From contig NC_030854.1 in the NCBI RefSeq assembly GCF_000208745.1, positions 33,667,817 through 33,731,816 on the forward strand: a DNA stretch of 64,000 bases, written 5' to 3'. Positions 1 to 12,985 of this stretch are shown here, one piece after another. The notes beneath the pieces are model-generated. The model was not told the origin of the DNA, searched no databases, and saw only the letters and a list, made by a program, of their open reading frames with translations. Made by a program: the position numbers and the translations under genes. Every line of letters begins with the position of its first letter. Position 1 is the stretch's first letter. The DNA is from Theobroma cacao. Its lineage: Eukaryota; Streptophyta; Magnoliopsida; Malvales; Malvaceae.

Positions 1-80
1 GAATAGATTATGGTATACCCTACAATCACATGCTATATGAAAAGCCAAAATTATCATTCAAAGTGAATCAAAGGGCATAC

Positions 81-2219
81 CTTTCCTCCTGGCATTAAAC
101 TAGTTAGGATGGAATCTACTAAAGGCTTCTGTACAACCCTTCTTTTATGATGCCTTTTCTTGAAATGAGGGTCGGGGCACTGCATAAAGCCACAAATATT
201 GTTGTTTAACCTACTATTAAAAGGACATGGAATGATAAAGTGGCAAAATCACACTCACCAATATTGAAACTAGCATCAATGGTCCAGGATAAGTAGACAC
301 TAAATGTTTGAAGGAAATTGAAGCATTTGCAAATATGAAATGTCTGCAACAAAGTTTAAAAATACATGATCAAATCACCATTAATACTGTTCTTCATGTA
401 AAATGAGTTTCAAAGCCTTACATGTTACTAAGAGCCAGCTCTTTTACCCAAAACCCAGCACGCTTGACCAGCTACATGACAAGTAAAAAGTATTACCACA
501 TCAAATTAAACACCCATATCTTGTTATTCCAAGAATAAAAGAAGACCAAGTAAATGTAAATTTACTCAATCAGAAGAACTCTTGAGTGAATTAGACGTAA
601 TCCAAGGACTTCTATCTCATACTTTTGCTCGTATTTCCAGTCCCAAATAATTTTGTGAATCAGAATTTTGTTTCGCAAGCCACATGAGAAATCTGCCACT
701 TCCTGAGAATTTTTTTATCATTGTTAGATTCATCAAATACTTATACATACCCCGGCAGCAGTAGTAACCACAATGCAGGTAACAACAAAAATAATAAAAA
801 GTGTGATACCTATGATGATAATGCTAATAATCTAAGTTGTGAAGCAAAGTTTGAAAGACATAGTGAAAAATATAAACAAGGATTTCGGACAGATGTCGTA
901 AAAGCTAATCAAATAAACAATAAAGTAACTCAAGTTATCAATCTATCAACATGCATATTATGCTTAAAAGAAGGGCAGCCAAAAGACAATAAATATCTAA
1001 AGGGTGTCACTCCACACCTCTAAAGTACCCTGCCTCAACATTAACCTGCCTACTCAATATCATAATGGTACACATTATTGGATAATGAAAGCCATTAACA
1101 AATTATAACTTCCTAAAGCCTTCTCAATGTTATCCATCATCATCTGAGTCCAAATATGAGAGGAGAAAATGCAAAAGGCCATTTGTTATACAAGAATCCA
1201 AGCATCATGGTGATTGTTTTGAATTAAAGGATTTAAAACTCTAAGAAGCTAATAGGGAACAGCCACCTGCGTTCCCAAACTCTACATGGCTAAAATAGTT
1301 CTTATCACAACTTGGATAATAAATTAGTAGCTTTCCATGATTGAAAAGGCCGATTTGTAAATACCATGCAGTAGCTAACATGTTCTCATTTATGGATCAA
1401 TCATCTCTCTACAATTTGAAAGAATTATTAATGAATGGCAACAGTTCGCATATATATTAAATAGAGGGGTTACCACATCCAATATCCACCATAAGTGGCA
1501 ATGTTGGATCCCTGAAGACTTCACTCCAATCAGGTATAGACGCTGGCACCTAGCCAGAAAACAATAATTTGAAATTTTATTCAACCACTAAATCTCCCAT
1601 ACCAAGCCAAGAAGCATTAACAACAGAAGCCAATAAGACAAAACCTTTACTTTTCTAATTGAACATAGGAAATAACCTGTTCTTTTTTTTTTTTTTCAAA
1701 AACTACTGCATTGCAATGGAGGTTAGAATTTACTCACAGAGAAAGATGAACTAAGAGGGTTGACATGTTGCCTGATTCTTACATGACCCAACTCCTGCAA
1801 TCAAATAAAGGAGAGGGAAAAAAAACATCATCATAAAAAGAGAAAAAATTTATAACCCATTATAAATTTATACTTAAAAGAGAAAAATTTGACAAACCAT
1901 TATCATAAAAAGAAGAAGAAACCTTGATGACCCATTATCATGAAAAGATAAAACTTGACGATGGAGAGAAATAGAAGGGTACCTGAGAAATCTTGTCAGT
2001 GAGGTTAAGGTCAGCATACTCGAGAGCCACCAGTTCATTGCTCCTGAGCTCCTTATTAGCATCAATAGAAACAGAAGCAGAAGAAAAAGTAAAAGCTTTG
2101 GTGATGCAATAGTTGGGTTGAAGAGAAGAGGGGAGTTTGTGGAGTAATACTAGTGAGGAAAGAGCTTGTTTCGCAGCCCTTGGGACTGCACAAATGTGTA
2201 AGCAAACGAAAGAAGCCAT
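81..2219 (-). CDS. tRNA (guanine-N7) methyltransferase, plastid-type TrmB (3' end outside window)
   Basis: Makes m7G in the variable loop of tRNA (position 46) using S-adenosylmethionine; the plant form with an N-terminal extension is predicted to act in chloroplasts. I joined seven coding exons on the minus strand: 1983-2219, 1738-1794, 1474-1549, 623-702, 422-471, 259-343 and 81-179. All junctions are GT-AG and in phase, giving 228 residues so far; the last exons lie left of the window. The first ~50 residues are Ser/Ala-rich and look like a transit peptide. The SAM-binding motif VDIGCGSGRF is at residues 119-128, with exon 3 joining exon 4 inside it. The family signature CPDPHFKKRHHKRR is at 196-209. 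The start is the only upstream ATG in frame. It lies 281 bp from a divergently transcribed hydrolase gene. From memory the match is Arabidopsis At5g17660. Confidence 0.93.
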
Positions 2220-2500
2220 TTTTTCTTTTTCTTATTTTACTGGCTCACCCTTTCTTCTCCCATTTTCGTATGAGTACTATTTTTTGTTATCTAAGTATCT
2301 GCCAAAAACAGGCCCAGCCCATATATTAATCTAGGTAGACATCCTGCCAAGTGCCAACTGATACTGTAATACATAACAAAACAAAAAAAAAAAAGGGCCT
2401 TCCTTACAGCAGCACCTCAACTTGTCTAAAAGTACTCAGCTTCCGACAGTTAATATAAGGAGCCAGTCAAAACACAAGAATCCCATAACTTCTGGAAGGC
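2220..2500. promoter_or_regulatory. Divergent intergenic region shared by tRNA methyltransferase and hydrolase genes
   Basis: Only 281 bp separate the two start codons, which point away from each other, so both 5' UTRs and core promoters must lie here. I see no strong TATA box for either direction. An A-run at about 2380-2395 is the most obvious feature. Shared control is an inference from the spacing. Confidence 0.5.
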
Positions 2501-5500
2501 ATGGCGTTGGCTTTGCCACCACTCAATTTCAAACCCCAATGCTCCTCCTCCTCATCTTCCTCCTCTTCTTCCACCAACTACCGCCCTGCTGTCATCCTTC
2601 CAGTTAAATCTCCTACGTTCCTACATACATGCATTTGTTTGCTTTTTATTTATAAACATTTGTTTGTGTTCTGTTACATTTGACACTTTTCTTGTTGGTT
2701 TTCTCCAGGGGTTAGGGAATAATACTGGTGACTACAAGAAGTTGGAGTTGACCTTGCAAGAGTATGGAGTACCTACTGTTGTTGCTAAGGTTTCAAGAAT
2801 TGATTGGCTGAGGAATGCAGCTGGCTTGGTGGACCCCAACTACTGGAAAGGCACTCTGCAGCCTAGGCCTGTTCTTGACTGGTATCTTTAGCGTTTCTCT
2901 GCCAGGAAACTCTTTAATTCAAACAATCCTGAATGTGGTCCTATGAATGTATGCAAGTTTTAACAAAAGAAATTGGTTTTGAGGATCCCCCCTCCCTCTT
3001 TTTTATTGATTAAATAGTGTGAAAGCAGGTATTTGAAGAGGGTTGATGATGCAGTTCAAGAAGCAAAGGAATTAGCACAGGGTATGATTCTTTGCCATTA
3101 CCTTTTAATTTGGAGTCATTTCAATTGTGTGATAGTAATTTTTCTTTGTTCTGCTTTCCTTTATGCGGAAGTTCTGTGTACTTTGTATTGTATGGAAAGG
3201 CATTACAGTTGTTGGTTGTTGGAATTTGTATCCTTCTGTCACTCAAGAATTCAGAATTCTGCCACAAGACTCTTGTTGATATTTAATGCACAATAATATT
3301 TTTTTAGAAAAACGAAATAAGGTAGTAATATAGTTTCAAGGCATCTAGTAAATGTATGTCCAGATTATTAGCATTTTTGCTCTTGATGTTGTCCCGTTTT
3401 GTATGTTAATACTGAGAAGAACGCACTGTTCTATCATTTCAAGAACATTTCACAATAAGAACTATTTCTATTCAGATAGCTTGGAGGCTTTAGCAGTCTG
3501 AATTAATTTCACAACTCTGAATATGATAAAAAAAAAAATCACAGTTCTGAAAGTTGAATGTTCTTCAGTTTGCTATTTGTTACATACTCATTATTTGATG
3601 GAAATGCACTATGTTAGTGGCGTAGGTGGTGTCTGGAAAGGAGATTTGCTCTCAAATATTATGAGCCATAAGGCATTTACTCACCATTTTGGTGCAAATG
3701 ACTATGGGTTCAACTTTTTACATGTAAATTGTGATTGTAACTAAAATGTTCTCTTCAACTGACACTCTAGACTCTACCTGAGTATGTATTGCTTGGACAT
3801 TAATATTTGACCATTTTCTTGAAAATGACACTTGAGTATTTCTATGGCATGGTTTATTAAATTTTACATTTTAAGTGGTTTTGTGAACTAGTGGGTACCA
3901 CCTGCCAATTTTGAGGAAGTTAAATTTACATAAGAAAGTTTGCCAAATAACCCTGAAGAGCTCTGTATTGCAAGTTGCAAACTATAGCTATTTCATTTCT
4001 GGAAATAAACACTTAACAGAATTGGGAAACTCCATGGTATTGCTGTTTTCATACATTTTGAACAAACTGAAATCTGAAGACGAATTTATTTATCCCAAAA
4101 AAAAAAGGAAATCTGAAGATGGATTTTATTAGTAAATTGTCTCTGGTTGTGAAGGAAAATTAAATATTACCATAATTAAACATCATTCATGTAGGTAATG
4201 CAATATTCATGGAGACTGCATCTTGAAGAAGCCATTAGATATCAGCATATTTGTTTTTGTCCACTTCCTTGTCTATTTTCTCCTAGTTTCTTGCAATCCT
4301 TTGTCTCTCTTCCTGGGATTCACCGTCTAAAACATTGTCATAAGGCATCTTCTAAAACAGTAATGTATCTGAGTTTAGGTGGGACATTATCATTGATTGG
4401 ACACTCAGCTGGAGGATGGCTAGCACGTGTTTACATGGAAGAATTTGGATTCTCTCACATCTCCTTGCTTCTGACTCTTGGTACTCCCCACTTGTAGGTT
4501 CTTTTATTTCAATGCTGAATATTCTTGATTGGTTTTTGATCCTTTTGTCTCATGATTTTCTGTTCTAATAACTTTAGTACCTTGTAGGGGTTAATGGATG
4601 TTCTATAAACTGCAGTAATTCCAATTGGAGGCACTTGATTCTTCTTTTTTTTTTTTCTTTTTTCTTTTTTATCATTGGTAACTACTTCTAGCTCTCAACT
4701 CATGGTTTGAGTGGAAGGGGGAAGAGTGCTTGAAACTTTAAGCACATTCTCTTATCTATGTTTTTGTTCTATTGTAGGCCTCCTCCGAAAGATTTGCAAG
4801 GGGTCATTGATCAAACAAGGGGTCTACTTTATTATGTTGAAAAACACTGCAAAAAGGCTGTCTATACACCTGAGCTGAAATATGTATGTATTGCAGGAAG
4901 GTAAAATCAAAGTCAGATCCTGTTCTTGATTCTATTTTTTGTTTCTGCACTAATCCTACTTCACTATATTCAAGATGCCTAATAATTTTTCAAGTTAATG
5001 GTAGCATTTATATGTGAATGCACACATTCACCCAGTTGATGAATGCAGACTACACATTGCTGGAGGACCTATTCCTTTTCATCTGTTGTCTATCCTTTCT
5101 TTTCTGAGTGAACAAGCTGTTTAATATGTGAAATTCATACCTCTCACAGTTGTTGTGAAACAATCCTGGTAGTAGCTGATCAGACATTTTGATCATGCAC
5201 GCAAAATAAACCATCCCCAAGGATTGTTGGTTTGAAGATGAATACTGAGGGATGTAGTCAACTCTCCAAACATATTTGTATTTGGTAGAATTTTAAGGCT
5301 GAACCACCACTTTGTAAAACTTGAACAGAATCTAAGAATTATGGAAGAACACAAGAAAACTTTAATCTATATATGGCTATTACTTGAAGAGTCCCAGAGT
5401 AAAACAGTAGAACTCTTCCCCCATCCTCTTCCAAATAGACATTGTGGACCAATCTGATTGTTTACAAACACTTACAGAAACTTAAGCAGCACAAGTGAAC

Positions 5501-6356
5501 TTTTAAGTTTTGGAGCAACATACCTGAACTCAGATTGATGGTTTAAGAGAAATCAGATAAGACAGGGTTACGAAGCCAAAAATTGTAGTATGATATTGTA
5601 CTTCTTAAGTGTGACATAGTATAAAATAATTTATCATGCAGAGTAAACCAGATAGACTTTAGCAGCACTTATTTAAATTAACGCAATTTTTTTTCCCTTA
5701 TAAATTTTCTTAACTGTTGATTGAAAAATTACTTGTGTCTCTAACTTAAATGGTAAATGCAGGTATCTTCAGGGAGCTCGCCTTGTTAGTGACTCAAAGC
5801 TGGATGCTGATTCTGTGGTTAGCATCGATCCTGACCAACCAATTTCAGATGTTGCTGTTGTTAAAAATAAGACTGATTCAACCTCTGTTTCTACAACCTT
5901 TCGTGCTCGCTTTGTTGGTCAAGGGTACAAGCAGGTAACACCAGCCATCTTGGCTCCTTATCCTTGGCTTCTTTAAACAAAAAAGTAGAGTGTCACCTTC
6001 TTAAGAGTTCATTTTACCATTCAAATTTCTGTTTTCTCCTTTTAGATATCTTTAGCGTACTTTATGTCTATATTTTCTCAAGTATGACAGGAGTCACAAG
6101 ACCGATAGGTCTGATACTGTGACAGCATGTTGAGTGCTAGTTTCTCATGGTAGTTTTAGCCTTGAATCAGGTTTGTGGACAGGCAGATGTATGGGGTGAT
6201 GGAGTTGTACCAGAAGTATCAGCTCATCTAGAAGGAGCACTCAACATTAGCTTGGATGGAGTCTACCACTCACCAGTTGGTTCAGATGATGTATCAAGAC
6301 CATGGTATGGTTCTTCCCCTGTTGTAGAGCAATGGATACATCATCTCCTCAATTAA
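2501..6356 (+). CDS. Alpha/beta hydrolase, PGAP1/lipase-like, probably plastid-targeted
   Basis: Seven exons: 2501-2602, 2709-2881, 3029-3081, 4379-4493, 4778-4900, 5763-5934 and 6171-6356, all GT-AG and in phase, giving 307 residues. The nucleophile elbow GHSAG places the catalytic Ser at residue 119 (exon 4). The last exon holds GDGVVP (Asp256) and VYH (His279), the likely acid and base of the triad. The N-terminus has a long Ser run and lacks acidic residues, as in a chloroplast transit peptide. The substrate is unknown; the fold resembles GPI inositol-deacylase and other lipases. From memory it corresponds to Arabidopsis At5g17670, next to the methyltransferase gene there as here. The last exon is copied almost intact at 20999-21184. 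Confidence 0.9.
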
Positions 6357-7542
6357 TCTAGTCTAAGATACTCAAATGCTGAAGAAAATGTCTATTAATA
6401 TATATTGATTGCCAATGGAGTTCTTGCTCCTAATATTTTTTTCTGGCTACTTGCTAATATTAGAAATTTGTCTTTTTTTTTTTTTGGTTCTCTTCTTTTC
6501 CTTAAAACCTTTGGTTTATTCTTTCTCATTATTCTCCATTGAACTTGAAGAGGCAAAAAGCATCACACAATGACCCATTCATAGTTAAGCTGTTTAATTT
6601 GATTCGAAATACCTGAATCTGAAAGTCAGATTGGGGGAAGAGAGAAAGGCCTAAAGCTGTGAGCCTGGGGCAAAGGCCAGGACTAAAATGCACACAACTT
6701 TACCTTGCCACGAAGACTCATAGAACATGGAAAGATTTAAAGAAATGCAACTGTATACAGTCTGAGCACATTTTTGCCACTATTGGTACAGTTCGAACAT
6801 CCTTAAAGAAAAACCAGTGGAACATGTTTCCTTCTACATTTCACCAACCATTGCTATCATTCCAGCCACCACCATCGGGGTTTAAATAAATTATGGAGTT
6901 ATTAGCCATTCAATGTCACAATCATCATACACCATTGAAAATCACTGATGACTATAGGCTATAGGAGACAAGAGCTCCCTCATCCCAACCATTACCGGTT
7001 GTCTGGAAACTTAAAACATTGCAAAAATGACCCAACTTCAAGAAACCTCTCAACTGAAAGCTCCACTGACCTGACCGGAACAGACTAAAAATTCAACAAT
7101 CTGCATCCCATGTTAATTTGAACCTCAAATTAAGCCACATGCAAAAGCCTGGCTCATTGCACGCGGAGCCAGTGGTTTCACAAATGATTCTGCTTGCCTC
7201 ACCCATATACAAGGCAGCTTATAAGGGCTAACTATGAATGTGAAAGTCAACAATGGTTTCCTCATAGTTGAACAATTAAACTACTAGTTGATCAAAGATC
7301 CAGTTACATAAACAATAAAATTAAAATCAGGAAACCAAATTAGGATGCTACTTTTTCACTCTCTAGTCCCTACTAAATTTTTACACAAGCGGAGCTAGAA
7401 CCTTTCCCAGGCCCACCCCAGCAAGTTCAGCTCTAAACACAAAATGCAAACATGAACATACATTGAAAAGAGTTAAGTTCAGACTGACAGGAGCTAGCTC
7501 ATTATTGGTTGGGCAACCCAAGGCCAAATACGACAATAGAGG
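6357..7542. other. Intergenic region between convergent genes
   Basis: This holds the 3' flanks of the hydrolase (left) and the SWIB gene (right). No supported ORF or RNA gene. The whole stretch is present again at about 21185-22371 as part of the duplicated block. Confidence 0.6.
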
Positions 7543-10197
7543 TCAGTCAGTCTTCACAAAGTGGCCCGTTAACAATTTTCCAATCTCCAGGAAACCAATC
7601 TTTTCTTTTCCATAAAAAATGGCCTTAAGCTTCTCATCACAAAAGATCTCCCTCTTATTACTGGGATTCTGCAGGCAAAAGTATCCATATATTTTAGTGT
7701 AATGATATTAGAGAAAAATTTTCCTCATAACAAAACATCAGAGTCACTCACATATGATATCTGAGCGAAATCTATTAAACAAAAAATAGTAAAAACCAGC
7801 AACTTTAACATCATGAAAAGCAGCATATATGGCAATAATGGCAATAACTGCTTACATTCCAGCAGAAAAAGAAACACGATCATCCACATAAAAATTATGG
7901 GACTGGGTAAAAACAGGATTATCATTTTCTGCCTATGGGAAACACAAATAAGGACTGCATAAATTTGTTTTACCCAAATTCAATAGACATACGACATGCA
8001 TGTCGTTAGGAGGATCAACACACAGTGCAGAGAGGCTTATCAGTTTTACACCAGTTCTCAACCCTTCTCCCATACTTGTCTTTCCTCATTTGTGATCTCT
8101 TTTCGACCAATAACAGTTAATCAGTAATAAGATGCCAATCAAATGCCCTGAAAAAGAACTAAAAAGAACTAACTGTCTAGATTGTGTGTAGTGAATGCAC
8201 ATGCAAAAGCATGGGAGAATATGTGAAAGAAGTAGGATTCTCCAATGAAATCCATTAAGAAAGAATCAAGAGAAAAATGGGGGCAGAGTGAAAATGTTGC
8301 CTAGGAGGGGCACATCTAAACAAGAAAGAGAAGGTGAAGAAAGAAACGAGGATGGATAAGATGCAGAATATACTTTAGTATCAGATAAAAAATAATGTTA
8401 GAAAAAGAAGCATAGCTATTGGGCGTAAATGGTACTTTCCACTACATATGCACACACAAATTCTATCTGTTATACAGCCCCCAAGTCTTCTTAGGACCAG
8501 GGTCATTAAGGGAGACAAAAAAAATGAGCACCTGTAAACCTTTCTGTTTCTCCATCCATTTCTCTCTGCTGAAATTCAGGGAAGAACATCATGCCCTCCC
8601 CAAATACAACCTGCCATTAGACAACTCAAACACCAAATACCTAAGGTACCTATTAGTACCTGTCAGGACAGTCTCATTAACCCAAAGGACAAAAAGTATT
8701 TCTCCTTTCAATTTGTTACCCTCCTCAAGGATCTAACACTAAATTGAAGGAAGTAGCAAGTCACCATAAGAGACTAAGTCTGATTCTTAAATATTCTCAC
8801 ATAATTCCTTTTGCTTTTCCTTCCCCCAGTGCTTTCTAATATCCAACCAGTGAAGTAACCTCTTGAACTCTGTGGAAAAGTAATGAAGACATCATTTGCC
8901 AGAAGAAACAGGAAAGTTCTATTCCAATTTTCCTCCCAAAATCCAAGCAAAACCATAGCATGTGGAAAACCAGGAAATGAAAGAAGAAGGGACATGGAGG
9001 GAGAAGCAGTGGCTTAATTTAAGCACAGGTGACAGAATCCAAGGTTTTATACATCACTTTGAGAACCAACCCTTCTTTCCTTTCACCTTTACTTCACTTT
9101 ATTACATGAAGAAAATATTATGCACCTTCAGGTCTCATCCCTTCTCTGAGTTATACCCAGTTTTTTCCTATAAATGTCCCTAAAAATAAAAAAAGAGAAC
9201 ACCAGAAAAAATAAAAAGAACTCCTTTTACAATTGCAATCCAAGCATCAATGTGAATCCCCTTAACAAGCACTAAACTTAGATTCATTAACAATAAGAAG
9301 CCATCAATGGAAACAAATAAACAGTGTCCCAAATGTATTTTACTAAAGCCCCACATCTATTTACTTATTAATTCATATTAACATTCATAAAACTAAGCCT
9401 ACCACAACTACCAGCTTAATTTCTTTTGAACATAAACACCAAGCAGCTCCAAGTTCCATCATTAACCGCCACAGAGAAAATCAAACAAAAATATAAGGGG
9501 GGAAAAGCCCATAAAAAGGATGCCAGAAACCCCAGAGAGCCATCAACCAAGCAACTAGAAAAGAAACCCATCAATAAATGACACACAAAACACTAAAGTT
9601 AAACAGCATCATCCCAGAAAAATACTCAAACCCACGTTTGTTTATTTATAACTTCATATTATCCATCATTCACGAAATATATTAAATGAAAGCAACTTTA
9701 ATAAAATAAAACAAAAACTCAAGAAAACAGGGAGAAAAACACAAAGTTAAGACAACCCAAGAAACCTATCAACAAAAAAAAACCATTTAACATATCAAAT
9801 ACTAAATGAAAACATCATAGCTGAAGCAAGAGAAAAATAAAGAGAGAGAGAGAGAGAGGACCACCTGGAGGTTGTGCGATTTGATATAGGTCCAGATCTG
9901 CTTAACAGCTTCAGTACGGGAAGCCTGTTGGGCTCCAAGGAACTGACCCAAAGCAGGTGAAACAGGGGTAACCTTTGATATCCCGGTGGGTCGATTCGTA
10001 GTTCGAGGAGCAGCTGGTTTGTCGGCCTTCGGTTTTGAGGTGGTCGGCTTTTTTGGTTTCCGACTCACTTTAGTAGCAGCTGGTTTCGCAGCAGCAGCAG
10101 AAGCAGACGAAAACTTGGCTGCTGCTGTTGCCGACGACGACGTCGACACCGCTGGGGAAGCTAAAAGCGCCCTGAAACCTTGGAGAATCCTAGACAT
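7543..10197 (-). CDS. SWIB/MDM2-domain protein, organelle-type small form
   Basis: Two exons, 9865-10197 and 7543-7668, joined in phase 0 across a 2.2 kb intron, give 152 residues. The SWIB domain runs from about residue 78 to the end (PVSPALGQFLG, ASRTEAVKQIWTYIKSHNLQ, then NPSNKREIFCDEKLKAIF and IGFLEIGKLLTGHF). SWIB domains are found in SWI/SNF subunits, but small plant forms such as this are stand-alone and often sent to organelles or nucleoids. The Ala/Ser-rich N-terminus followed by a Lys/Pro-rich stretch (45-65) fits an organelle presequence plus a DNA-binding tail; this is inference. An (AG)n microsatellite begins within 10 bases of the exon 1 donor. Exon 2 exists again as a frameshifted copy at 22372-22496. 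Confidence 0.88.
9841..9859. repeat. (AG)n microsatellite
   Basis: About nine AG units inside the SWIB intron, immediately downstream of its splice donor on the minus strand. Confidence 0.9.
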
Positions 10198-10229
10198 TTT
10201 GCCGCTACGGAGAGTATCTAACCTTTGAC

Positions 10230-12171
10230 CTTGTTGTCGGGTGAGCGGGGAAACAGAGATCGCCGGGGGGGCTGCCTTAAATAGAGAGAGGGCTCAGGAC
10301 AGGGAAGTCGGAGGGTTTCTGGTCACTCTCTCAGTAATTTTTGCTTATGCTCGTACGACTAAAGGTAGCATTATGTGTGTATTATGCTGTACAACTTGCC
10401 ACGTCAACATTTTATTTCCCGTTTATAACAAAAGAAAACTTCCCTTTCAGCCCTGCCTCCATTTTGAATTCAAAAATGTACCCAAAAGGCCAAAACTTAT
10501 ACGCCGAGATATCCATTGTCCAATGCCGGGCAGGGCCCGGCCCCGTTATCTCTTTAAAGTTTAAGTTCAGTTTACCAATTTAATTTTATATTTATTATTA
10601 AAATATATTTTAAAATTAAAAATAAAATAAAAAATATTTTTAATATAATAATTGTTCATTCAAATCTATAAAAGGTTTTTTAAAACTCAATTGGAATCCG
10701 GGTTAGGATTGTGAGTATAACGAACAACCCGACTTATTTATTTATTTTTAATTTAATAAAAAAATAATTATACTTTCAATAATCACATTATTAATAAATT
10801 ATTAAACGTTACATAAGAGTTGAAATCCCAAGTCAATTTTGTATAGGATTTTTAAGGTCCAAACTTGACCCAACTCAACAATGTATTATATAAATAAATA
10901 ATTTAATTAATTTTAAGTTATATATAAAAAATTAAAATAGCAATACAAATATTTTTATATTTTAATATTATAATTAACTTAAATAAGTAGATTGGGTCAT
11001 GTCGTGTTTGGGCTTGAACTTAAATTTTAAAGATGTTAGCCAAATTTGATTCAGTGAAAACTTTTAATAAAAGGTATATAATTTTATTTTTTATTATTGT
11101 GTATTTTTAATTATAAAGCATAAAAATATGCACGCATATATAATACATATTATTAGCTTCATGAATATATTATATATCCTTTGAAAAATAAAATGAAAAT
11201 ACTATATGGACATTATTGGCAGTCGAGAGGGAACCACTATGAATGGATGACAGATAGACCTCGAAGTATGGACATTTTTTTGTAAACAAGCCAATAACTC
11301 ATAAACACGTGGCTATACATTTTTTGATTTTTTTTTCTGAAAAATGACGAGAGTTTTGGTTAAAAGTTACATTATTTTTCCCCTTAAAATAAATTAAAAA
11401 ATTAAGATAAAATAAATTTATTTTTTAATTTGATTATAATTACACGCGGATCTATTAATTTTTAAAATGAATACTCTATCTCAAGCGTGTAAATGATGTT
11501 AATATCTAAACGTGAAATATCTAAATTTTTTTTTTCTTTCTCTCAAGCTGACCGCTAACACTTTTTACACCGATTGATTATCTCGCGATCGAATCTAACC
11601 ATAGAATGCCAAATTCAACCAAATCACCCCAAGAAAGTATAAGATCTTATTGTACACCCCAAATCTTGAGCTCCCCAAGGGAGCACCAAATCCCTTTATT
11701 GTGCTCCTTAGAGGAGAACAAACGATTTGGTTCTTCTTTGGGGAGTGCTGATCATACTCTCCAGAAGAGTGCCATTAGGTGGTCGATTGAGAGTTTTTTT
11801 TCTGCACAAAAAATTAAAAATTAAAAATATAATTTATAAGTAATAAATTTTAAAATTAATGAAGAATGAAATTATATTTAAATATTACCACGTAGTCAAA
11901 CTAATAAAAATATTGATATTTGACTAATGGTAGAACTTATGTATTTAGAAAAAATATTCTTTTAAGACAAAATGCCTATTTTAAAAATTAATAAACTCAT
12001 GTGTAATTATAATCAAAAGTTAAAGAAATTAATGTATTTTACTCAAAAATTTATTAAAGGTGGCTTGTAAAGGAACATAAGAACAAAACATACAACTTTG
12101 ACCTTACATTTCTTAATCCTTTTAATGAATTTGTAACCAAATTCAATAAATTATAACATAAAGTTGTAAAT
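10230..12171. other. AT-rich intergenic DNA upstream of the SWIB gene
   Basis: The first ~100 bases hold the SWIB 5' UTR and a TATA-like TTAAATA at about 10277. A GC-rich palindromic patch lies at 10524-10548, followed by very AT-rich DNA with no ORF. The part from 11512 to 12171 recurs at 23798-24474. I see no gene here. Confidence 0.55.
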
Positions 12172-12985
12172 AGGCTTGACCTGCAACAACTTGTTTCTGT
12201 TTTTCCTCTTGTGTCGTGATGGAATATGCTTTCCCCGAGTCGAGCAATGGATCAACACTAAGTATTTGAAATCTCATTGTACTAAATGTGTCATCCAATC
12301 CCATGAGAAAGTCAAACACTTTCTCTAGCTCTCGCATGTCTTCTCGCAACTCCACACTTGCAACCACATGTACATACAGGTATGGGATTAGAAGCTTGTA
12401 ATTCACCCTAAATAGTTTTGAGCTTACTATAATAGGTTGAGATTGAAGACTTTTCTTGTTGCAACAATGCAATCAGACGCCTCAACTCATAAACACATGG
12501 AGCTATTACTTGCGTGAACTTCTCCTACATATCTACCTAAACCTCATAAGTTATTTCAACATGTGCCGCGTTACCTTGAATCTCCTTTGCAAGCGCATTT
12601 GTTAGCCATAATAGTACAATGGCATTGCACTAAACCCACGACTCATAGCCTTAGGGATTCGCATCCGGTTGAATTATGGTCCCATTTATGAACCTTGTCT
12701 TGTTCTTATATCGTAATGCATTCAGAAACTTCGTCTCTAAGTAAAATAATTTTCACCATTCTTAGAGAGAGGGTGAGTGACAAAAATCAAGCCAAGATGG
12801 TCTGATGAATGCAAAAAATATGGAGACTTGGTGTCAACTATGACATTGTGTGATGTAGTTGCAGAAGATACCAAGCTCTCATTAACCTGATTTGCATTGT
12901 CTTTGCCATGGCTGAAAAATTAGAGTTTTGGACTAACTTGCTCTGATACAAAAAAGAATAAGTTTAATTTGGCATATATTCATAA
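12172..12985 (-). mobile_element. Decayed Ty1/Copia retrotransposon: primer site and gag relic
   Basis: Read on the minus strand from 12960, a degenerate primer-binding site (TGTATCAGAGCAAG, close to the initiator-Met tRNA type TGGTATCAGAGC) precedes an ATG and broken gag reading. Recognisable blocks are SPYFLHSSDHLGL (the N-terminal motif of Copia gag), GENYFT, a stretch with ALRYKNK, and further down RELEKVFDFLMGLDDTFSTM and the QEEKQKQV block. Several stops and frame changes separate them, so the element is dead. Sequence right of 12960 to about 13340 may be LTR, but I could not find its ends. No pol was seen. Its left edge coincides with the end of the block duplicated at 20803-24474. Confidence 0.82.

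Noticed and set aside
721..1023. 100-codon open frame on the plus strand beginning at a non-ATG codon
   Set aside because: Lies across introns and antisense to exon 4 region of the methyltransferase; composition is Asn/Lys-rich AT noise.
3033..3296. Open frame continuing past hydrolase exon 3
   Set aside because: Only the first 49 bases are exon; the rest is intron read-through after a clear GT donor at 3082.
4081..4132. PKKKRK nuclear-signal-like peptide in an open frame
   Set aside because: Falls in an intron of the hydrolase gene; chance product of an A-rich stretch.
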